A DNA stretch of 64,000 nt from Stenopsyche tienmushanensis (GCA_008973525.1 WACJ01000072.1:620001-684000), one strand, 5' to 3'. Positions 12,891 through 26,265 are shown, numbered from the stretch's first letter. Translations and numbers: made by a program. Notes: a model not told the origin generated them from the sequence alone.

Positions 12891-13180
12891 AACCCTTTGA
12901 GTAGTGAGCTAATTTTAAATCCGCCACTTATCGTCCGTACAAAGCCATTTATCTGTCAGGGGCACCGCAGCGTGTATAAAGCTTGTATATAAATATATAA
13001 ACACTGTCGATAGCATACAATATTCTTTCAATTCTGCGCGTAAACATAAATTTATTTATTATTAGTCGATAAATTTGGGTAATCGATCTATACAATCGTA
13101 CGATGTACGCAAAATACTCTCTCCGTCTCTGTTTCTCTGCGAACCCTTCTAATACTTTTTCCCGGTTTTGCATTTGCACC
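12891..13180 (+). mobile_element. TTAA-type MITE copy, right end unclear
   Basis: TTAA at 12887-12890, then AACCCTTTGAGTAGTGAGC. Shares TACAATCGTACGATGTACGC and the CTCTCTCCGTCTCTG tract with 15717-15946. Confidence 0.55.
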
Positions 13181-13340
13181 GTGAATAAACTTAAATTGAA
13201 AATTTTTCGTCCTTTGAAATATGTAGCACGCAGCGATGTACAAGTCACAACCTTTTCCGAATATCCTAATTAACTCCGAGGAAAAAAATGTTAAAAAATT
13301 TATAAAATCTCAATGCACAATTCAATGCATTACATATTAT

Positions 13341-13713
13341 CAGGGACGTAAAAAGGGCGTGGGTAAGCAGGCGCCCGCTACGGGCGCAACTGGACTTGGG
13401 GCGCAAAACGCAGAATACCGACCCGGTCGGATGTTGTACATGACTTTTATTTTATTTGATCATTTACTTTACATGAACCAAAACTGATTGACTCTGTCCG
13501 TTATTATAATGTATACTAAGTTGTCTAATCCCTTTATTCATCCAGCCGGCATAAGCCCGCAATAAAATAAAGACAACAATATTTTCGAGCGTCCGAGCGT
13601 GAGGCGCTCATTCGTCATGGCAGCGGTCCGAAAAGCGGACCGATTGAACATACAATTCAATCCGTCCTCTTTTATGGCTTTTTGCGGCATTTTATATGAT
13701 CTGTACGATCTTG
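13341..13713 (-). repeat. RepA copy 2
   Basis: Inverted, from CAGGGACGTAAAAAGGG to GATCTGTACGATC. Missing about 100 bp internally. Confidence 0.8.
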
Positions 13714-15295
13714 CAAGTAAAATATTCTTATAAGAACCCAAATTTAAATTCGTATACGATTTTTTTAATGCTTGTATGTCGCTATTCTGGTTAGTACATC
13801 ATATGCATTTGAGTATCGAGGTAATAGCTATCGGACGATTGGATGCGTTTTATAATATCAGCGACTATGTCGTTATTGGTAATGACTATTGTCCTATTAA
13901 ATTACACGTATCTCCGATGCAAATGACATACCGGCTTTATAAAAGCCTGTGATTCGCTGTAAGTGTTCATGAGCCGAGTTCTTTGCTTATAAGAAAGATT
14001 TGAGGAGAGTTGTGCAAATTTATTTTTTGAATGAAATGCAAAATACCCTGGGAGATATCATCGTACAAATGTAACGACTATGATAATGCATTTGTGGATG
14101 TACACTTTTAATGGATTTTTTTGAGTTTCAAGCCATATTATTAATTTGTCTTAAGATGAAAACTAAATGTAAATATAAAAGCATTTGTCGTCTCTACGTG
14201 GACGTCAGTGAAAACCGGTTAAATGGACGAATATTAATTGAAATATGTCTTCGACCCTGCCGTGACAAGCAGCATGTTCACAAGCATTCATGCCGACCTT
14301 CAAGAAGAAGAAGATGCTGCCAGAGATCATAAATCCGACAAAATACAAGATAAGAACGGGCGCGTTTATTCGAGAAAACCCACTGAGCTTCTTCCAACAC
14401 CAAAGTAATTGATGACATTTGGAAAAGACACTCAAGTCACTCTGCAAGTGCGTCAGTTGAATTGATCGTTGTAATTAAAACTTTAAACAGTTTATGAATC
14501 ATCTCGCCAATGACTCCGTTGTAAACATCTTTTTTTGTAATCTGTTTGTTTACATTTCTTTGAAAGGCCTTTGTACAATGGAATTGCAGAGCACACGGCT
14601 CAAAATCCAGGGCTGTCACAATGCGTCGACTTCAATACGCATTCGCTTGATTATATCGAAATTTGACACCCAATTGTGACCACCCGCATTCCAAACTGAT
14701 CGTATTATGTGTCTTTAATCTTTTTTCCAAGTGTGATTCACTGTGCAAATGAATCATGGATGATAAAACCATATGTAAATGGCATCGCGGAACTTTTGTC
14801 GATTTGTATACAACGGAACGGTTCCATCGATGGCGATCTTTTGATCTCCTTAACACTTGTCGCATTGCTCATTTATTACGTGGATCCTTCGGATCGATTG
14901 TAGTCTAAATCTAAAACTGGGACAAAGCATTTGAACGCTGCGGGCGAATATTTAAAAATACTCCATCATCCTAGTCTTGGACGTGCATGTCATCGTATAA
15001 GAATTTATTTTATACTGACCCTCCACATGAGAGAAAACAGTGTCGAGAATCCGTATATAGCTATGACAGTGCTCGAAGAATTTCAGTCAAATTTGAGGAA
15101 CTCCATTAATTTGATGGATAATGATGCATAATTATTCGGATAAATGACGAGATTTCAACCGCAAAGGATCAAGAGATCAATCGAAGTCCCCACCTTTCAA
15201 ATATTAAATATTAGCGTCCGACTGAATAAACTGTATTTAAGCGAAGAATGCCAAACCAATTTGATGTAATATAATAAAGATTGAGAAAAAAATAA
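13714..15295. other. AT-rich DNA, short frames on both strands at 14,100-15,130
   Basis: Overlapping short frames, none with known motifs. Could be a decayed transposon. Confidence 0.4.
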
Positions 15296-15440
15296 TATAT
15301 CAACCTTTCCTTTACGGTGTTGTATTTACTACACATCGACTATAATGGAAATATCGATATGAAATATGTATAATAGATACGGGCACAGAATTTCATATGG
15401 TGTACCAAATACATATCATAGTAGAGCGCGGTATTTGCAA
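15296..15440 (+). mobile_element. Fragment related to the hAT element
   Basis: Shares the GTATTTACTACAC..CGATATGAAATAT..TAGATACGGG segment of the hAT family, then continues with TATGGTGTACCAAATACATA, which also occurs inverted near 17,970. Confidence 0.55.
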
Positions 15441-15716
15441 GCAAAAATAATGATCGTTTGGTCATAGCTTGATATAGATTATTTTTAAATTTAGAATTTA
15501 TAACAAATGTTTAAATTAAATAATTTGAAATAACTAAAAGATAATCCCACGAAAGGTTATCAGCCATAGAATAAATGATTTGTGAAGTTAGTTTCAGGGC
15601 TACGAAACGTTATATTTTTCATTTCGGTATTCATTTCGATTCAGTTCCAAACGTTTATAAGCGATTCCATTAGTGGTATCCAAACTGGTCCCTAATGTGC
15701 ACTAGTGGGTATTTAA

Positions 15717-15946
15717 CCCTTTGAATAGTGAGCTAAATTTAAAACGTTTATTTCTTCGCCTAAGCATAAGCAGTACACTTGAAATCGATTCATTTGGGTT
15801 ATCATTGTTAATCGATACATTTGGGTTAACGAACTATACAATCGTACGATGTACGCGAGATACTCTCTCCGTCTCTGTCTCTCTCCAAGCTCAACATGTA
15901 AGAATGCTCTATCTGAATCACTGGAATTCAAACGCAAATACGTGTT
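15717..15946 (+). mobile_element. TTAA-flanked MITE copy
   Basis: TTAA at 15713-15716 and 15947-15950. Begins CCCTTTGAATAGTGAGC; the right end stops inside AAACGCAAATACG, so the far inverted repeat is partly missing. Confidence 0.65.
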
Positions 15947-16004
15947 TTAACTACACAAAAGGTACAATATATTAAATATTAATATTATGTAAATTTTAAA
16001 ATAT

Positions 16005-16430
16005 ACTAAGATAGTCCCAAAAGTACCCGACCTAACGTATATATGGCGGTTCGCTGTTAAAAAATATACTATGATAGAAAGTGTCTGTCTTATTAAACCT
16101 AAGTTTCAAGACGCTACGTTGTTTAGTATATAAAATGGTTAGTTGATAAGATGCGTTATCGTTATTAAGTGATATAATACTTTTATTTGAAAGGTCTCAA
16201 TTCAACTAATATCAAATTGGAGCTAGATTCTATTCTTGGGGAGTCTGCTCATTCGTTCATAGCAGTAAGATGTCGAGGTAGCAGAGTTTAAAAGAGGCCG
16301 TACGAGCTGCCAAAACGAACACCGCAGTGGTCGATCGAACGAGGTAACCACTCCAGAAATGGGGAAGAAAATCCATAAAATGAATTTGATGACCGTCGAC
16401 GGTATTTCATGCGTCATCTAGTGGGAGCCA
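16005..16430 (+). pseudogene. mariner transposase N-terminal fragment
   Basis: Begins with a terminal-repeat-like GATAGTCCCAAAAGTACC. From about 16,285 one frame reads EFKRGRTSCQNEHRSGRSNE then VTTPEM and KKIHKM, the DNA-binding region of insect mariner transposases. It stops after GTCGACGGT; the catalytic region is missing. Confidence 0.8.
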
Positions 16431-16455
16431 CCTATGCAAGTTAGTATCTGAGGGG

Positions 16456-16666
16456 GCCCTGAAAGAGGATGGGTCTGTGTGTTTAATCGGTCCGTTTTTC
16501 GGACCGCTGATAATCCGACGACGGATGCGTTTATTCGCGGCAAATGATCAAATAAAATAAAAACCATCTGCAGCTCTCGACCAAGTCGGTATTCTGCGTT
16601 TTTCGCCCCAAGCCCAGTTGCGCCCGTGGCGGGTGCCTACTTTTCCAACCATTTGTTACGTCCCTT
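16456..16666 (+). repeat. RepA copy 3, heavily deleted, after a mariner fragment
   Basis: GAAAGAGGATGGGTCTGTGT then the TTTTTCGGACCGCTGATAA core, then directly the GCGCCCGTGGCGGG end. Confidence 0.75.
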
Positions 16667-17944
16667 CCAGTATATAATATCAACGCTTGATCATTTGGTT
16701 AGGATTAAATTATGACTTGTGTCGTGGCATTTTCATGCGCATTCGTCGCACTAAATTATCATATGAATCAAAATATATGTCTTCTTAAAAAAAACATATA
16801 TCAGTTTATTTGGAGCAATTTTTCACAGTGTGTTTTTATCATCTTTGTTTGAACATCACAAACAGCTCGATTCTAACTAACCATGAATACTAATTTGTTT
16901 TCGCCACCAAATTCCAGGAACGTTCATGTTTCTGGGTGCCACTAAATTGTTGTTCGATATTTGACGCAATGACTTCGTAGACGGACACTTTTTGAATGGA
17001 TTTATTGCATGGAATGTTTAAAAATAATTAAAAAATTATATAAGTTTTAAGCCTTAACGAAATGCTCAAAAACGTCATCATTAATCGATGGCTTTCTGTC
17101 ATATTTATCTGATCTGCTTTGTTTCATACACCTGATACAACCACGTCGACAAATTCTTCGACACGAAGTCACAACCATCGAACGGATGGCTCCAAAGTTA
17201 CTTAGCCATGCGATAAGGACTCATTCAGTTCTTTAGAAGTACCATTACATCCTCGACCTGTAAAAATGATTCATCGTTTTGCAACACTATACGTTCAATA
17301 CATGCCGCTTGGGCAATGCTAAGGTCGAATGCAACGCCATGAGATGACGTTCGATGATGTATGACAATGTTGACATATTTATGATTCCTTCATCATCCGA
17401 ATTTTCTTGGATGTCTCATTGGAACATATCAAAGTGATGCGGCACACCGAAAACTGTGTTCAATGAATCACTGCATTATCTTTACGTGGTTACACCTTAT
17501 TCTGAACTATTCCGTATGATACATCGTTGTTATGAACGCCTTCAGTAATTAGTCAGATAGTTAAAATAAATTGATATCAAAGATGCGTATCTGAGATTTA
17601 AAACTGATCTCATAATCCGTTTTATCAATCTTTGTTTATATAAAATTCTTGGAATGCTATTAAACAGTGAAGAGCTCATGACGATAATGACAGTTAACAC
17701 TTGAATGCCGGGAGACTTTGAACCCATGTCCATTCATAGCATCGATGGAAACGCTCCGTTCACAATGTGCACATAATTTACTGCCATACATTATTTCAAG
17801 CATGCTTTATTGAGATGATAGTAAAATGGAATCATTATCAAAAAGTCAATTCAATTAAGCTTTTTGAATAATAAACTCATAAACGGTGGAATGATTACGC
17901 TTTATAATCATATATGAAACACTTTGTTGTTGTTGTTTAAAAAA
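16667..17944. other. AT-rich DNA, nothing recognised
   Basis: No repeat family shared with the rest of the window was noticed. Confidence 0.5.
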
Positions 17945-18034
17945 AAACCGTGCGCTACGATGATATGTATTTGGTACACCATAAGAAATTCTGAAAAATC
18001 TTGAACTCAGCATCTATTTCATATCGATATTTCC
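17945..18034 (-). mobile_element. Fragment related to the hAT element, inverted
   Basis: Inverted match to 15340-15440, joined directly to a mariner fragment at 18035. Confidence 0.5.
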
Positions 18035-18165
18035 ATTAGAGGCCGAGGCCGTACAAGCTGCCAAGATGAATATCGTAGTGGTCGACCAAATGAGGTAACC
18101 ACTCCATAAATGATGAAGAAAATCCACAAAATGTTATCGAATGACTGTCGACTGAGTGTTTGAGC
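18035..18165 (+). pseudogene. mariner transposase fragment, frameshifted
   Basis: Aligns with the same region as 16,285-16,400 (GAGGCCGTACAAGCTGCCAA, GAGGTAACCACTCC) but carries frameshifts and a stop. Confidence 0.7.
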
Positions 18166-18169
18166 AAAG

Positions 18170-18610
18170 AAAAATGCAAAACTGGAATTTAATATTCATG
18201 CCTGCAACTCAATTCAATTTCGAGTGGCCACATGCGTTCTGATCGCGGGGGAGAAAATAACTATAAAAATAACGCATTTGACGCGAGCTATCTATATAAA
18301 TTAGCCTATGAGAGATCTTCCGTGATCGTACAGATCATAGAAAATGCGGCTAAGGGACCTAAAAGAGGACGGAGTAGCTACGAAGTCAGTGTGTTCAACC
18401 GGTCCGCTTGTCGGACCGCTGATATGACGAATGAGCGCCTCGCGATTGGAAACCATATCTTTACAAAGCGAATTTATTCGAAGAAGACTGATCGGGTGGG
18501 CTGTTTAAATTTTACAATCGGTCGAACATATTGTTGTCTTTATTTTATTGCGGGCTTATGCCAACTGGGTTGGCCCAATGTTTAAGCAATGACGAAGAAA
18601 AAAGGGTTAA
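18170..18610 (+). repeat. RepA copy 4, 5' half with upstream extension, after a mariner fragment
   Basis: Starts with an extra 150 bp (AAAACTGGAATTTAATATTC, TTCGAGTGGCCACATGCG) also present before copies 9 and 12, then CTTCCGTGATCG at 18317. The GC-rich right end is missing. Confidence 0.75.
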
Positions 18611-20785
18611 AAAAACTTGAAAGTGTAGTAATGTTGTAATGCTGATCCCTTTGAAATCCGATTATCGATAATTATGATCTGAATATCAAATGGAAAAAAA
18701 TCGTGATTTCAAAGACGCATTTTCGCGGTCTTTTATTATTTTACGTGACCGTACGGTAACGTTGTATATATTTAACCTTCCAATATCGTTTGTTTACATT
18801 GGATCTTTTTGCGTACGTGATAAATTTTAAAAAAATGTTAACATACGTCATTAAAATGAGGCAATTTGACAGTAATGTTTGATAACCGTTTTACATGTTT
18901 GATAAGGATTCATTTTATGTGGAAATGTTTCGGTGATTTTCGATATTGATTATCTCAAGTGTTGCTAAAAATATGTATTAATTCGCTACATAATGATAGG
19001 TAATCGATTCGTCATAGGACAGTTTTGATACTTCGATTGATGTGGATGTTGGGGAGCGTTGGTAGTATTCATTGGGCGTCTTTGTGTCCTGACCTCACTA
19101 GACATTTAGACTCATTTCCTGAGACGGCGTCGCTGAAAATGAAATGACGCAAATTCCATTCCGATGACTTTCTTGCCGTCTGCTTTTCCCATTAAGCCGC
19201 AGACATTAAGTCTCCAGATCCTTTGATCATCGCCAAAGCATCTGGAATGGGCGCGTTGAGTTTCCCGGAGCTCCCAAAGCGTCGATCAATTAGTCTTGCC
19301 ATGCTAATGTGTACATATGATGCTCTTTTCGCTTGGAAATTTGATTATTCTAATTAAAATTGAGGGTAATGGTCATTCAAAAATATGATTCGGACAGTGT
19401 CTTCAAGTCTCCTTGATTTTAAGAAGGAAATTCCAGACAACGATCGTTATAGAACGTAGCGGTATTTCTTGGAATCCTCAGCGAAGCCGTTACGATGACG
19501 ACTTAAGTTCACGTGTTTTCTTTTGTCCACGATTTTCTGCGAAAATGTATTGAGATCTAAATCTGGTCATATGAAATATACTTCTGGATTGCGGACGTGC
19601 CGCAAGACGCATCGAAATGACTCGAGATCCTCTCCAGGAATATATCCCGAGACTTATAAGTCCATATGTGTCCATGCTATTATCTCGATCTAAATAAATG
19701 ATAGTTGGAAGGAGGAAATTCAGGGGAATAAGGTGGATGTGGAATCGTTTGCAAAATATACAATAATTGTTATCAAAGGGATGACTGAGACACAACTTAT
19801 GAAAAAAATGAGTATCAATAAAACAACATTCCAAACAGGACAATCTAATATTGTATGCCATATACATATATTAATGACCTTGGCACTGTCATATAGATCG
19901 TCTCCTTGCAAATCCTCTCGATTAAACATATTTCATATGCATTTTCTTCAGATGTGAATTTAATCGGTATTTTCCATATTTGAAAATCGACTGCATTTTC
20001 GTCCTGGCGCTTTGAAATTAAATTCCAAAGGACATCCTTTAATGCTACCAATATGCAAATTCCATCATAAATACGTTCCATGATCGAATAAAGGATTGCA
20101 TCTTTAAGATTCCGGAAACCTTCGGCGAAAGTACTTTCACTCTTAGAAATCTCCATACTTGGAATTCTTTAATAAAACTAGCATTTAGGAGAAATTTTAA
20201 AAAAAATCCATATTTCACATGCATTTTCAAAATAGCTTACATCCGTTAAAACAGCGCTTCTTAAAATTTCCGATGACTAGCTAAGAATTTCCGACCTACA
20301 TCAATGTTCCAAGAAATAAAAAAAATACCGAATAAGACCTTGTATTACTTTGAATAATTTGGCATAAATAATTTCACAAATTTATATATTTTTCGATATT
20401 ATTAATCGTTGCATCCATAATAAATATTTACACTTTGGCTTATATCCAATATATTATTATGATTACGCCCAAGTGGTTAAAAACCATTGTTTAAAATCGA
20501 ATTGTTGTGTTAATTTCTCTTAATGTGATTGCCATTTCCGCTGTATCAAAATCATCAACCACAATTAATATAAACATCAAGAAAAATAGAATCAAGGTGG
20601 TTTGTTTCAATCCATTTCTGATTCAGCGAACTGATTGTGGTTGATATTTGATGATAATATTTTGATAAAAGGAATAACAATAGAAAAATAGCTGAAAAGA
20701 TAAAAACATATTTTTATTCAGATTTAGGTAAATATGAACTTAGTTTAGTTAATCACACGATGTATATTATATATATATATATTAA
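18611..20785. other. AT-rich DNA; GC-moderate block 19,080-19,320 and overlapping minus-strand frames 19,490-20,230
   Basis: Frames of 103-125 codons in different phases, with hydrophobic stretches, could be a decayed membrane-protein gene or chance. No family motif seen. Confidence 0.3.
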
Positions 20786-21055
20786 TCTCTGTTTGTTCGT
20801 ATGTAATGGGCTGCCAAACCGTTCATCAGATTGCGATAAAACTTCGTCCAGTTATTGCTAAGAATTGCGCGAGTAACAATAAAACAGTAAAAATCAATGT
20901 TTGTTTGTTCGTATTTAATGCGCTGCCATACCGTTCATCTGATTGCAATAAAATTTTGTCAATTTATTGTTTACACTTGTGGGAATAACATAGGCTTAGT
21001 AAAAATATTGTTTGTGTACGCAGTTTATTATGCGAGACGTGGCATTGCAACGCAT
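20786..21055 (+). mobile_element. Helitron-like short element, two heads, tail without CTAG
   Basis: Two successive copies of the 5' part (GTTTGTTCGTATGTAATGGG and GTTTGTTCGTATTTAATGCG), then the shared body and GGCATTGCAACGCATGCC hairpin, after which the family end is lost. Confidence 0.6.
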
Positions 21056-21474
21056 GCCGGAACATTATTTATTTCATTTCGGTTTTGGTTTCAGTTACGT
21101 TCCTAACATTTATATTGGTTCGTTTACCGTTTTCATTATAAGCAATCTATATGAGTAATATTGTCGATTATACTCTCTTTAATTATTGATGATTCATTAG
21201 TCAATGTATTATGACAACTGTAATAAATAATTATTTGAAGGTATAATATAATATTTATAACTAGAATTATAGAATAAAGATTACAGTATTATCAGATAAA
21301 TACATAGTATATTCTGCATCTGAATGGTAAATGTCACATGTAGATGTCCAAATCGAATATTCGAATATATTTGCCCTTTTTTTCAATATTCGCACACTTA
21401 TAAAAGTAATAGGATATTATTGTTTTTTTTATTGTTAAGTAATTTAGAAAATTCGTTCGTAATAAATGTGTTAG

Positions 21475-21597
21475 TGTAGTGGTGACAAGTCTAGAAATCG
21501 TCTGAGTCACGGAATAGGGCACATCCCCAGACAAAGAAATCCAGTGGTGTCAGGTCTGAAGATCGTGCAAGCCACGGAATAGGGCTGCCTAAATAAT
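21475..21597 (-). pseudogene. Tc1/mariner-superfamily transposase fragment with internal duplication
   Basis: Minus strand reads GSPIPWLARSSDLTPLDFFV then WG, matching the conserved W-x-x-R-S-x-D-L-x-P-x-D-F-F-x-W-G around the third catalytic Asp. The following CPIP-stop-LRRFLDLSPLH, in another frame, repeats the same block, so the segment was duplicated. Confidence 0.6.
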
Positions 21598-22379
21598 TAA
21601 TTTACACGACAGAGGAGCCCACAAAAGAAATCCTAATTGAAGGAATAATCACCGCCTTTGCAAAAAATTAAAGAGGAAATAAAAAGAGATGACTAATATA
21701 AATAAATTTAATTAAAACATCCTAAGCATAAAAATTATTTTCTTAATCATGACCCTAGCAAACTGGTAACTCTTAAAGTTTAACAATTTATTGAATGATT
21801 TGTATGACGTGTAGTATATCGTTGGAAAGCGTATAATCTAGAGAACATTTTAAGATCAAATTAAGTTCAAAATCATTGTTAGTTTTTCGTTTAGAGAATT
21901 TAGAAGTTGACATTTCTCATTCGTTCGCGCATTTTTTGTGACTTTGGAAGTTCAGAACTAATTTTCTTTAAATTAATTGCATAAAATAATGATTTGTTTA
22001 GATAAAAAAAACATCGCAAATTACAAAAACAGCTATTTCATGCTATTACCACCACAAATTAAAAAGTTATGACGATTTTTTTAGTGATTTTTTTCAAAAT
22101 GTTGAAAAATAAAATTTATTTCGACAACCCTGACACTTAAGACTTAGGGTCTATATATATGAAAAGTAGCAAAAAACCCCCCTAACCCGCAAAAAAAGCA
22201 TGTTATTTCAACACAAAAACCAACTCTTTATGGCATAAGACGTGTACCGAACCGAAACCGGTATTTTCGAATCGGTTCGGTTCTCGTTTTTGTTCCCTCA
22301 TAAAAAATTAAAAAAAAATTTTTTCGGATTGAAACCTGAATTTAAATGACGGTGAAGTGTGCAGAATTCATGAAACAAT

Positions 22380-22413
22380 CTATATAGTAGAAACAAAAAT
22401 TTCTACTATATAG
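22380..22413. repeat. Perfect hairpin, 14-bp arms
   Basis: CTATATAGTAGAAA and its complement flank CAAAAA, just before the hAT-like remnant at 22420. Confidence 0.8.
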
Positions 22414-22419
22414 TTCAAG

Positions 22420-22640
22420 AGTGCCAAACCTTTTTTGCCTTGGGAGCTACTTTTCAATTTAAAAATTTCTAGGGATAGACTTATAAAATGATTCTGGTAG
22501 GAAATTTTATTTAATATCCTAAATTAGCAGATAAGCACGAATCAAATCGATGTCGAATTCAGAAGTTTATGGAATCGACCAAATTTTTTGTTAAGATCGA
22601 CTGGTCGATCGCGATCGACCAGTTGGACATCCTCGATCTA
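22420..22640. mobile_element. Old hAT-like MITE remnant with a 24-bp palindrome near one end
   Basis: Ends resemble widespread hAT MITEs (GTGCCAAACCTTTTTTGCC and CGATCGACCAGTTGGACATC). The perfect palindrome at 22600-22623 is part of the second end. No target duplication found. Confidence 0.45.
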
Positions 22641-24600
22641 ATTGTTCTAATAAAATCAGAAAAGCAGTTTTGACACAAGATATACAGCGTCAGATCTGTC
22701 TTATATTGTTCGTAATTGAGCGTTAATGCTATTTGTAGAAATATCTCCCACGAGGTATATTATGGAATGTAAAACGACATTTAAGTCGTTTTATAGTTGA
22801 ACTACGACCAATGACATTTTACTGTCCGGGTGCGAAGTCTCTTCTTTTTCGCAGGAAAAAAATAAACATGAAGATCGTGTTGACTCCAAACGTATTGTTA
22901 AAATTGACATGGATGAATGAGATTTTTTTATATCGACTTTAATATGGAAAATCAGAATTCTAGAATCAGAATATAAATCCTCTGGTTCCAATATTCATCA
23001 TCCATTATAATTTCTTCAAATAAAAATGTTGTGAAATATATACATTGCAGTATAATTCACCTTCAGGCATTGTACACGCAAATCCTTGAACCGATTTGAT
23101 TTTAATCGAAACTGAACTCAAATAGCGGCCTGACCTCATATTAGACCCGCTCCAAAAGGGCTTTTACGCAAATTAATGGATGAAAAAATATGAAAAACGT
23201 GGTTGTTTGCCATTCATGAATGACCTGATAAATAAATTCAAATCGTTTCGGTCGACGCGACATCCCACGCCATGAGAATAAGTCGAAATTGTACTTTAAA
23301 ATTAGGTCTCTATTCAAAAAATACAAACGAATTTATTCGAATTCATAATGAGGTATTTGTCAGTGTCCGCCGTGAAATGGATCGATGGCTTACAAGAAAA
23401 AAAACGACAAGTTATAAATGTCTTTGGATGTCTCTGAAAGACTCATTAATGGCATACGATATCACTTTCATTCATTGTTTATTTGATTACATCTTAGTAA
23501 ATGGAAACCACGACGTCAGACTGCATGGTGTGACAACAAGGAAAATGCGAGCCAATAACTGAAAACGAGGGCGCTTAAAATAAAATCTAGAACAGTGTGT
23601 TAGTTCTAGAAGAAAGTGTTGACATAATAAATCAATTGAATTTGATTGTCATTTGAATCGTGCCATTGACGACCCAGCGGCTATCTCGGTCAGTCGCTGA
23701 TCAAAAAATATTTTCATGTAAATTGGACTTGTACACAGCATTGAATAAAAATGTCTGACTCAATTTTTGCACGTACTTGAGCGTACGTTCAAGTCATTGT
23801 TTTGACATGTGGAACAATAAGCAATGACCAAGTCATAGTTTTAAAAAATGTATACAAAGCCATAGGAAAATTATTATATCATAGGACAATTCAAGCTTAT
23901 TGCCATTTAAAAATGTATCGAGAGAAATGACCGCGTATGACGATAAATGAATCACATATTAGTCAGAGCAATATTAATCAGCACTTCTATCAGATTCAAA
24001 TGAATAGGACGTATAATCCCCTTTGTTTTTTGCAAATTTGCAAAAGCATGTCGGCAAGGAAATAGACCGGTTTTTAGCAAAAGTATTGACGTTTGTCGAT
24101 TGCTCATTCGGAGGATTTACCGAGAGTAGTATCTTAAAAAACGTCGATCACAATGCCTGCAGTCATTCTGATGCAAATCAACGATTTGCATGCCCGCATT
24201 GAAAGGGTTAAAAGGTTAAAGGAAATGCAGACTTGCGTCGGAAGTTGCTTAAGTAATTTTTTGTTGAATGTATGGATGTTCGAGATGGCATAAATTTGAA
24301 TATATGATACATATTCATGGAAGTCAATCGACAATGGAAACAAAAACACCAAATCTTGCTTAGATCTTGATTAATTCAATGCCACGTTTCGCATGTTTGA
24401 TAAGCCATTTTTATCAGAGCGTTCCCATGGAAACGTAAACGATAGAAGACAGATAAAATAAATAGTTAAACATTCATCATCGCTATAAAATAAAGCATAT
24501 AAAAAAATACACAACAGTCATGGGACATGCCTATGCTTTTGAAAAGATAAATGAAATAGAGTTATTGTCAGTATTGGTCAATTTATGCTAAATTTAAAAC
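22640..24600. other. AT-rich DNA, nothing recognised
   Basis: A 96-codon frame at 23,272-23,562 lacks known motifs. Confidence 0.4.
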
Positions 24601-24607
24601 GCCTGCA

Positions 24608-24816
24608 AACTGCAAAAAGCCCCAAAAGAGGACGGAGCGGCCACAAGGTTCGTATGTCCAATCGGTCCGCTTTTCGGACTGCTGATGTCACGAATGAGCG
24701 CACATACAGAACGATTACGAATTATAAAACGAAGTTATCCGAAGAAGTTTTGCGCCCCAAGCTCAGTTGCGTCCATGGCGGGCGCCTGCTTTGTTACGCC
24801 CTTGTTACGGCCTTGA
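24608..24816 (+). repeat. RepA copy 5, internal deletion
   Basis: GCAAAAAGCCCCAAAAGAGG to CTTGTTACGGCCTTG. Confidence 0.75.
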
Positions 24817-24984
24817 TATAATCTGAAGTATTGGTTTAACAGGATGACAAAGATTACAGTACAGTATAGTAAAAGGTTTTTATTTTTTACTAGCGAGTAC
24901 TCATTGGTATGCATTTTGTGCACATTCTTCTCCTTATCCCCTCCCGCCCCCGCACCCCGCTTCACTTGATCATATCGATATGGT

Positions 24985-25150
24985 GCATCCGTTAAACGTC
25001 TCGCAAAACAAATTTTGTACACTAATAATGCTTGTGCTAATCCTATAACATTCATGAGGGTGCGCACAACAACTTCCCAAAATTTCATCGCAATTAGATG
25101 AACGGTATAAGAATGTATACTTAGCAAACCGACAACATAATGACACACAT
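24985..25150 (-). mobile_element. Diverged Helitron-like element
   Basis: On the minus strand: ATACCGTTCATCTAATTGCG, the body, then GCGAGACG before the end decays. Confidence 0.5.
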
Positions 25151-26265
25151 TCATTTATATTTATATAGAAGATAACTTATATGGCCATTGTGTTTATGGC
25201 GTCAATTCTACGATTTGAAACCTTGTATTGTTTATGCATATCTCATCATTTTCATAATTTTTCGAATTACAAGTAGTTTTCCAAAAAGTTCCGGACTACA
25301 AGGGGTCGGAAGCCTTACTTTATAGTCCGACAGCGGTCTTCTGTATTGTTTTCATGCCAACATGTGATAATCTCCATTGAGAATTTGAATTTTAATACAT
25401 CATCCATGATGTGTTTTTACGCTTTAATATGCAATTATAAATTTGCACATTAACAATATTCTATCCCGAGGCAAATTTCTTCCGAAATTTGAATATCATA
25501 TGTCGAAAGTGAAAAACTATTCGTACATACCATAAGGAATGTTGATAGTAAATTTATCGATGTTATTGAGTTGTTTTAATATAAGTTCGCTTGGAGCGTT
25601 TAACAATGATTTGACATGGTTTAAAAAATTTAATAGTAAAAGCCAAATGAGTGTTTTGTTGAAAGCATGGAAGATTTTATAATTGTGGTTATCGGGCCTA
25701 CGTGTAGTTATTAAATAGTTACAAAATGGCTTATCGAATGTGACATGGGAAAACTCGTCGATATTTAATTATATAGAAGGAAGCGCTATGAATAATTTTA
25801 TAATGCGCAGTGAATTTAATATAAATCATGACATACATAGGATATACATTTCCGATGATGAATTCAAGAGAATTAATTATAAGAAGATTACTAACTGCAA
25901 GAACAGTGTTTATTTGGTCTGATGCATCAGGGAAGAATGTTAAAATTGTGACTTCTTCGTATTATTTAATAGTTTCAATCGATTTTATGGAAAAATGTAG
26001 ATTAAGTTCACCACCTTTTATATTTGCATTCCATCATCAACATCATTGGCAGATATGATCGACCACTTTAACCACAATATACTGCGAAATTTTAAAATGA
26101 AATCATATTTTTTATATATTTATGATGACAGCCTACAAAATTATAAATTTGTGTAACTATCTTAGTCCTTAAGTATATTCGCGACAAGAAAAAATATTTT
26201 GACCTTGTCTTTCGATAATTTTCAATATATGAGCACAGTTAGAAATGAGAGTCTGTTAGAAAATA

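Noticed and set aside
18232..18585. 117-codon frame
   Set aside because: Lies wholly within RepA copy 4.
22240..22300. Inverted ACCGAACCGA / TCGGTTCGGT
   Set aside because: Probably a transposon end, but no partner end or second copy was found.
24735..25154. 139-codon minus-strand frame
   Set aside because: Made of RepA and Helitron-like sequence.
25285..25330. Possible third Tigger-like fragment (TCCGGACTACAAGGGG, TAGTCCGACAGCGG)
   Set aside because: Similarity too short to distinguish from chance.
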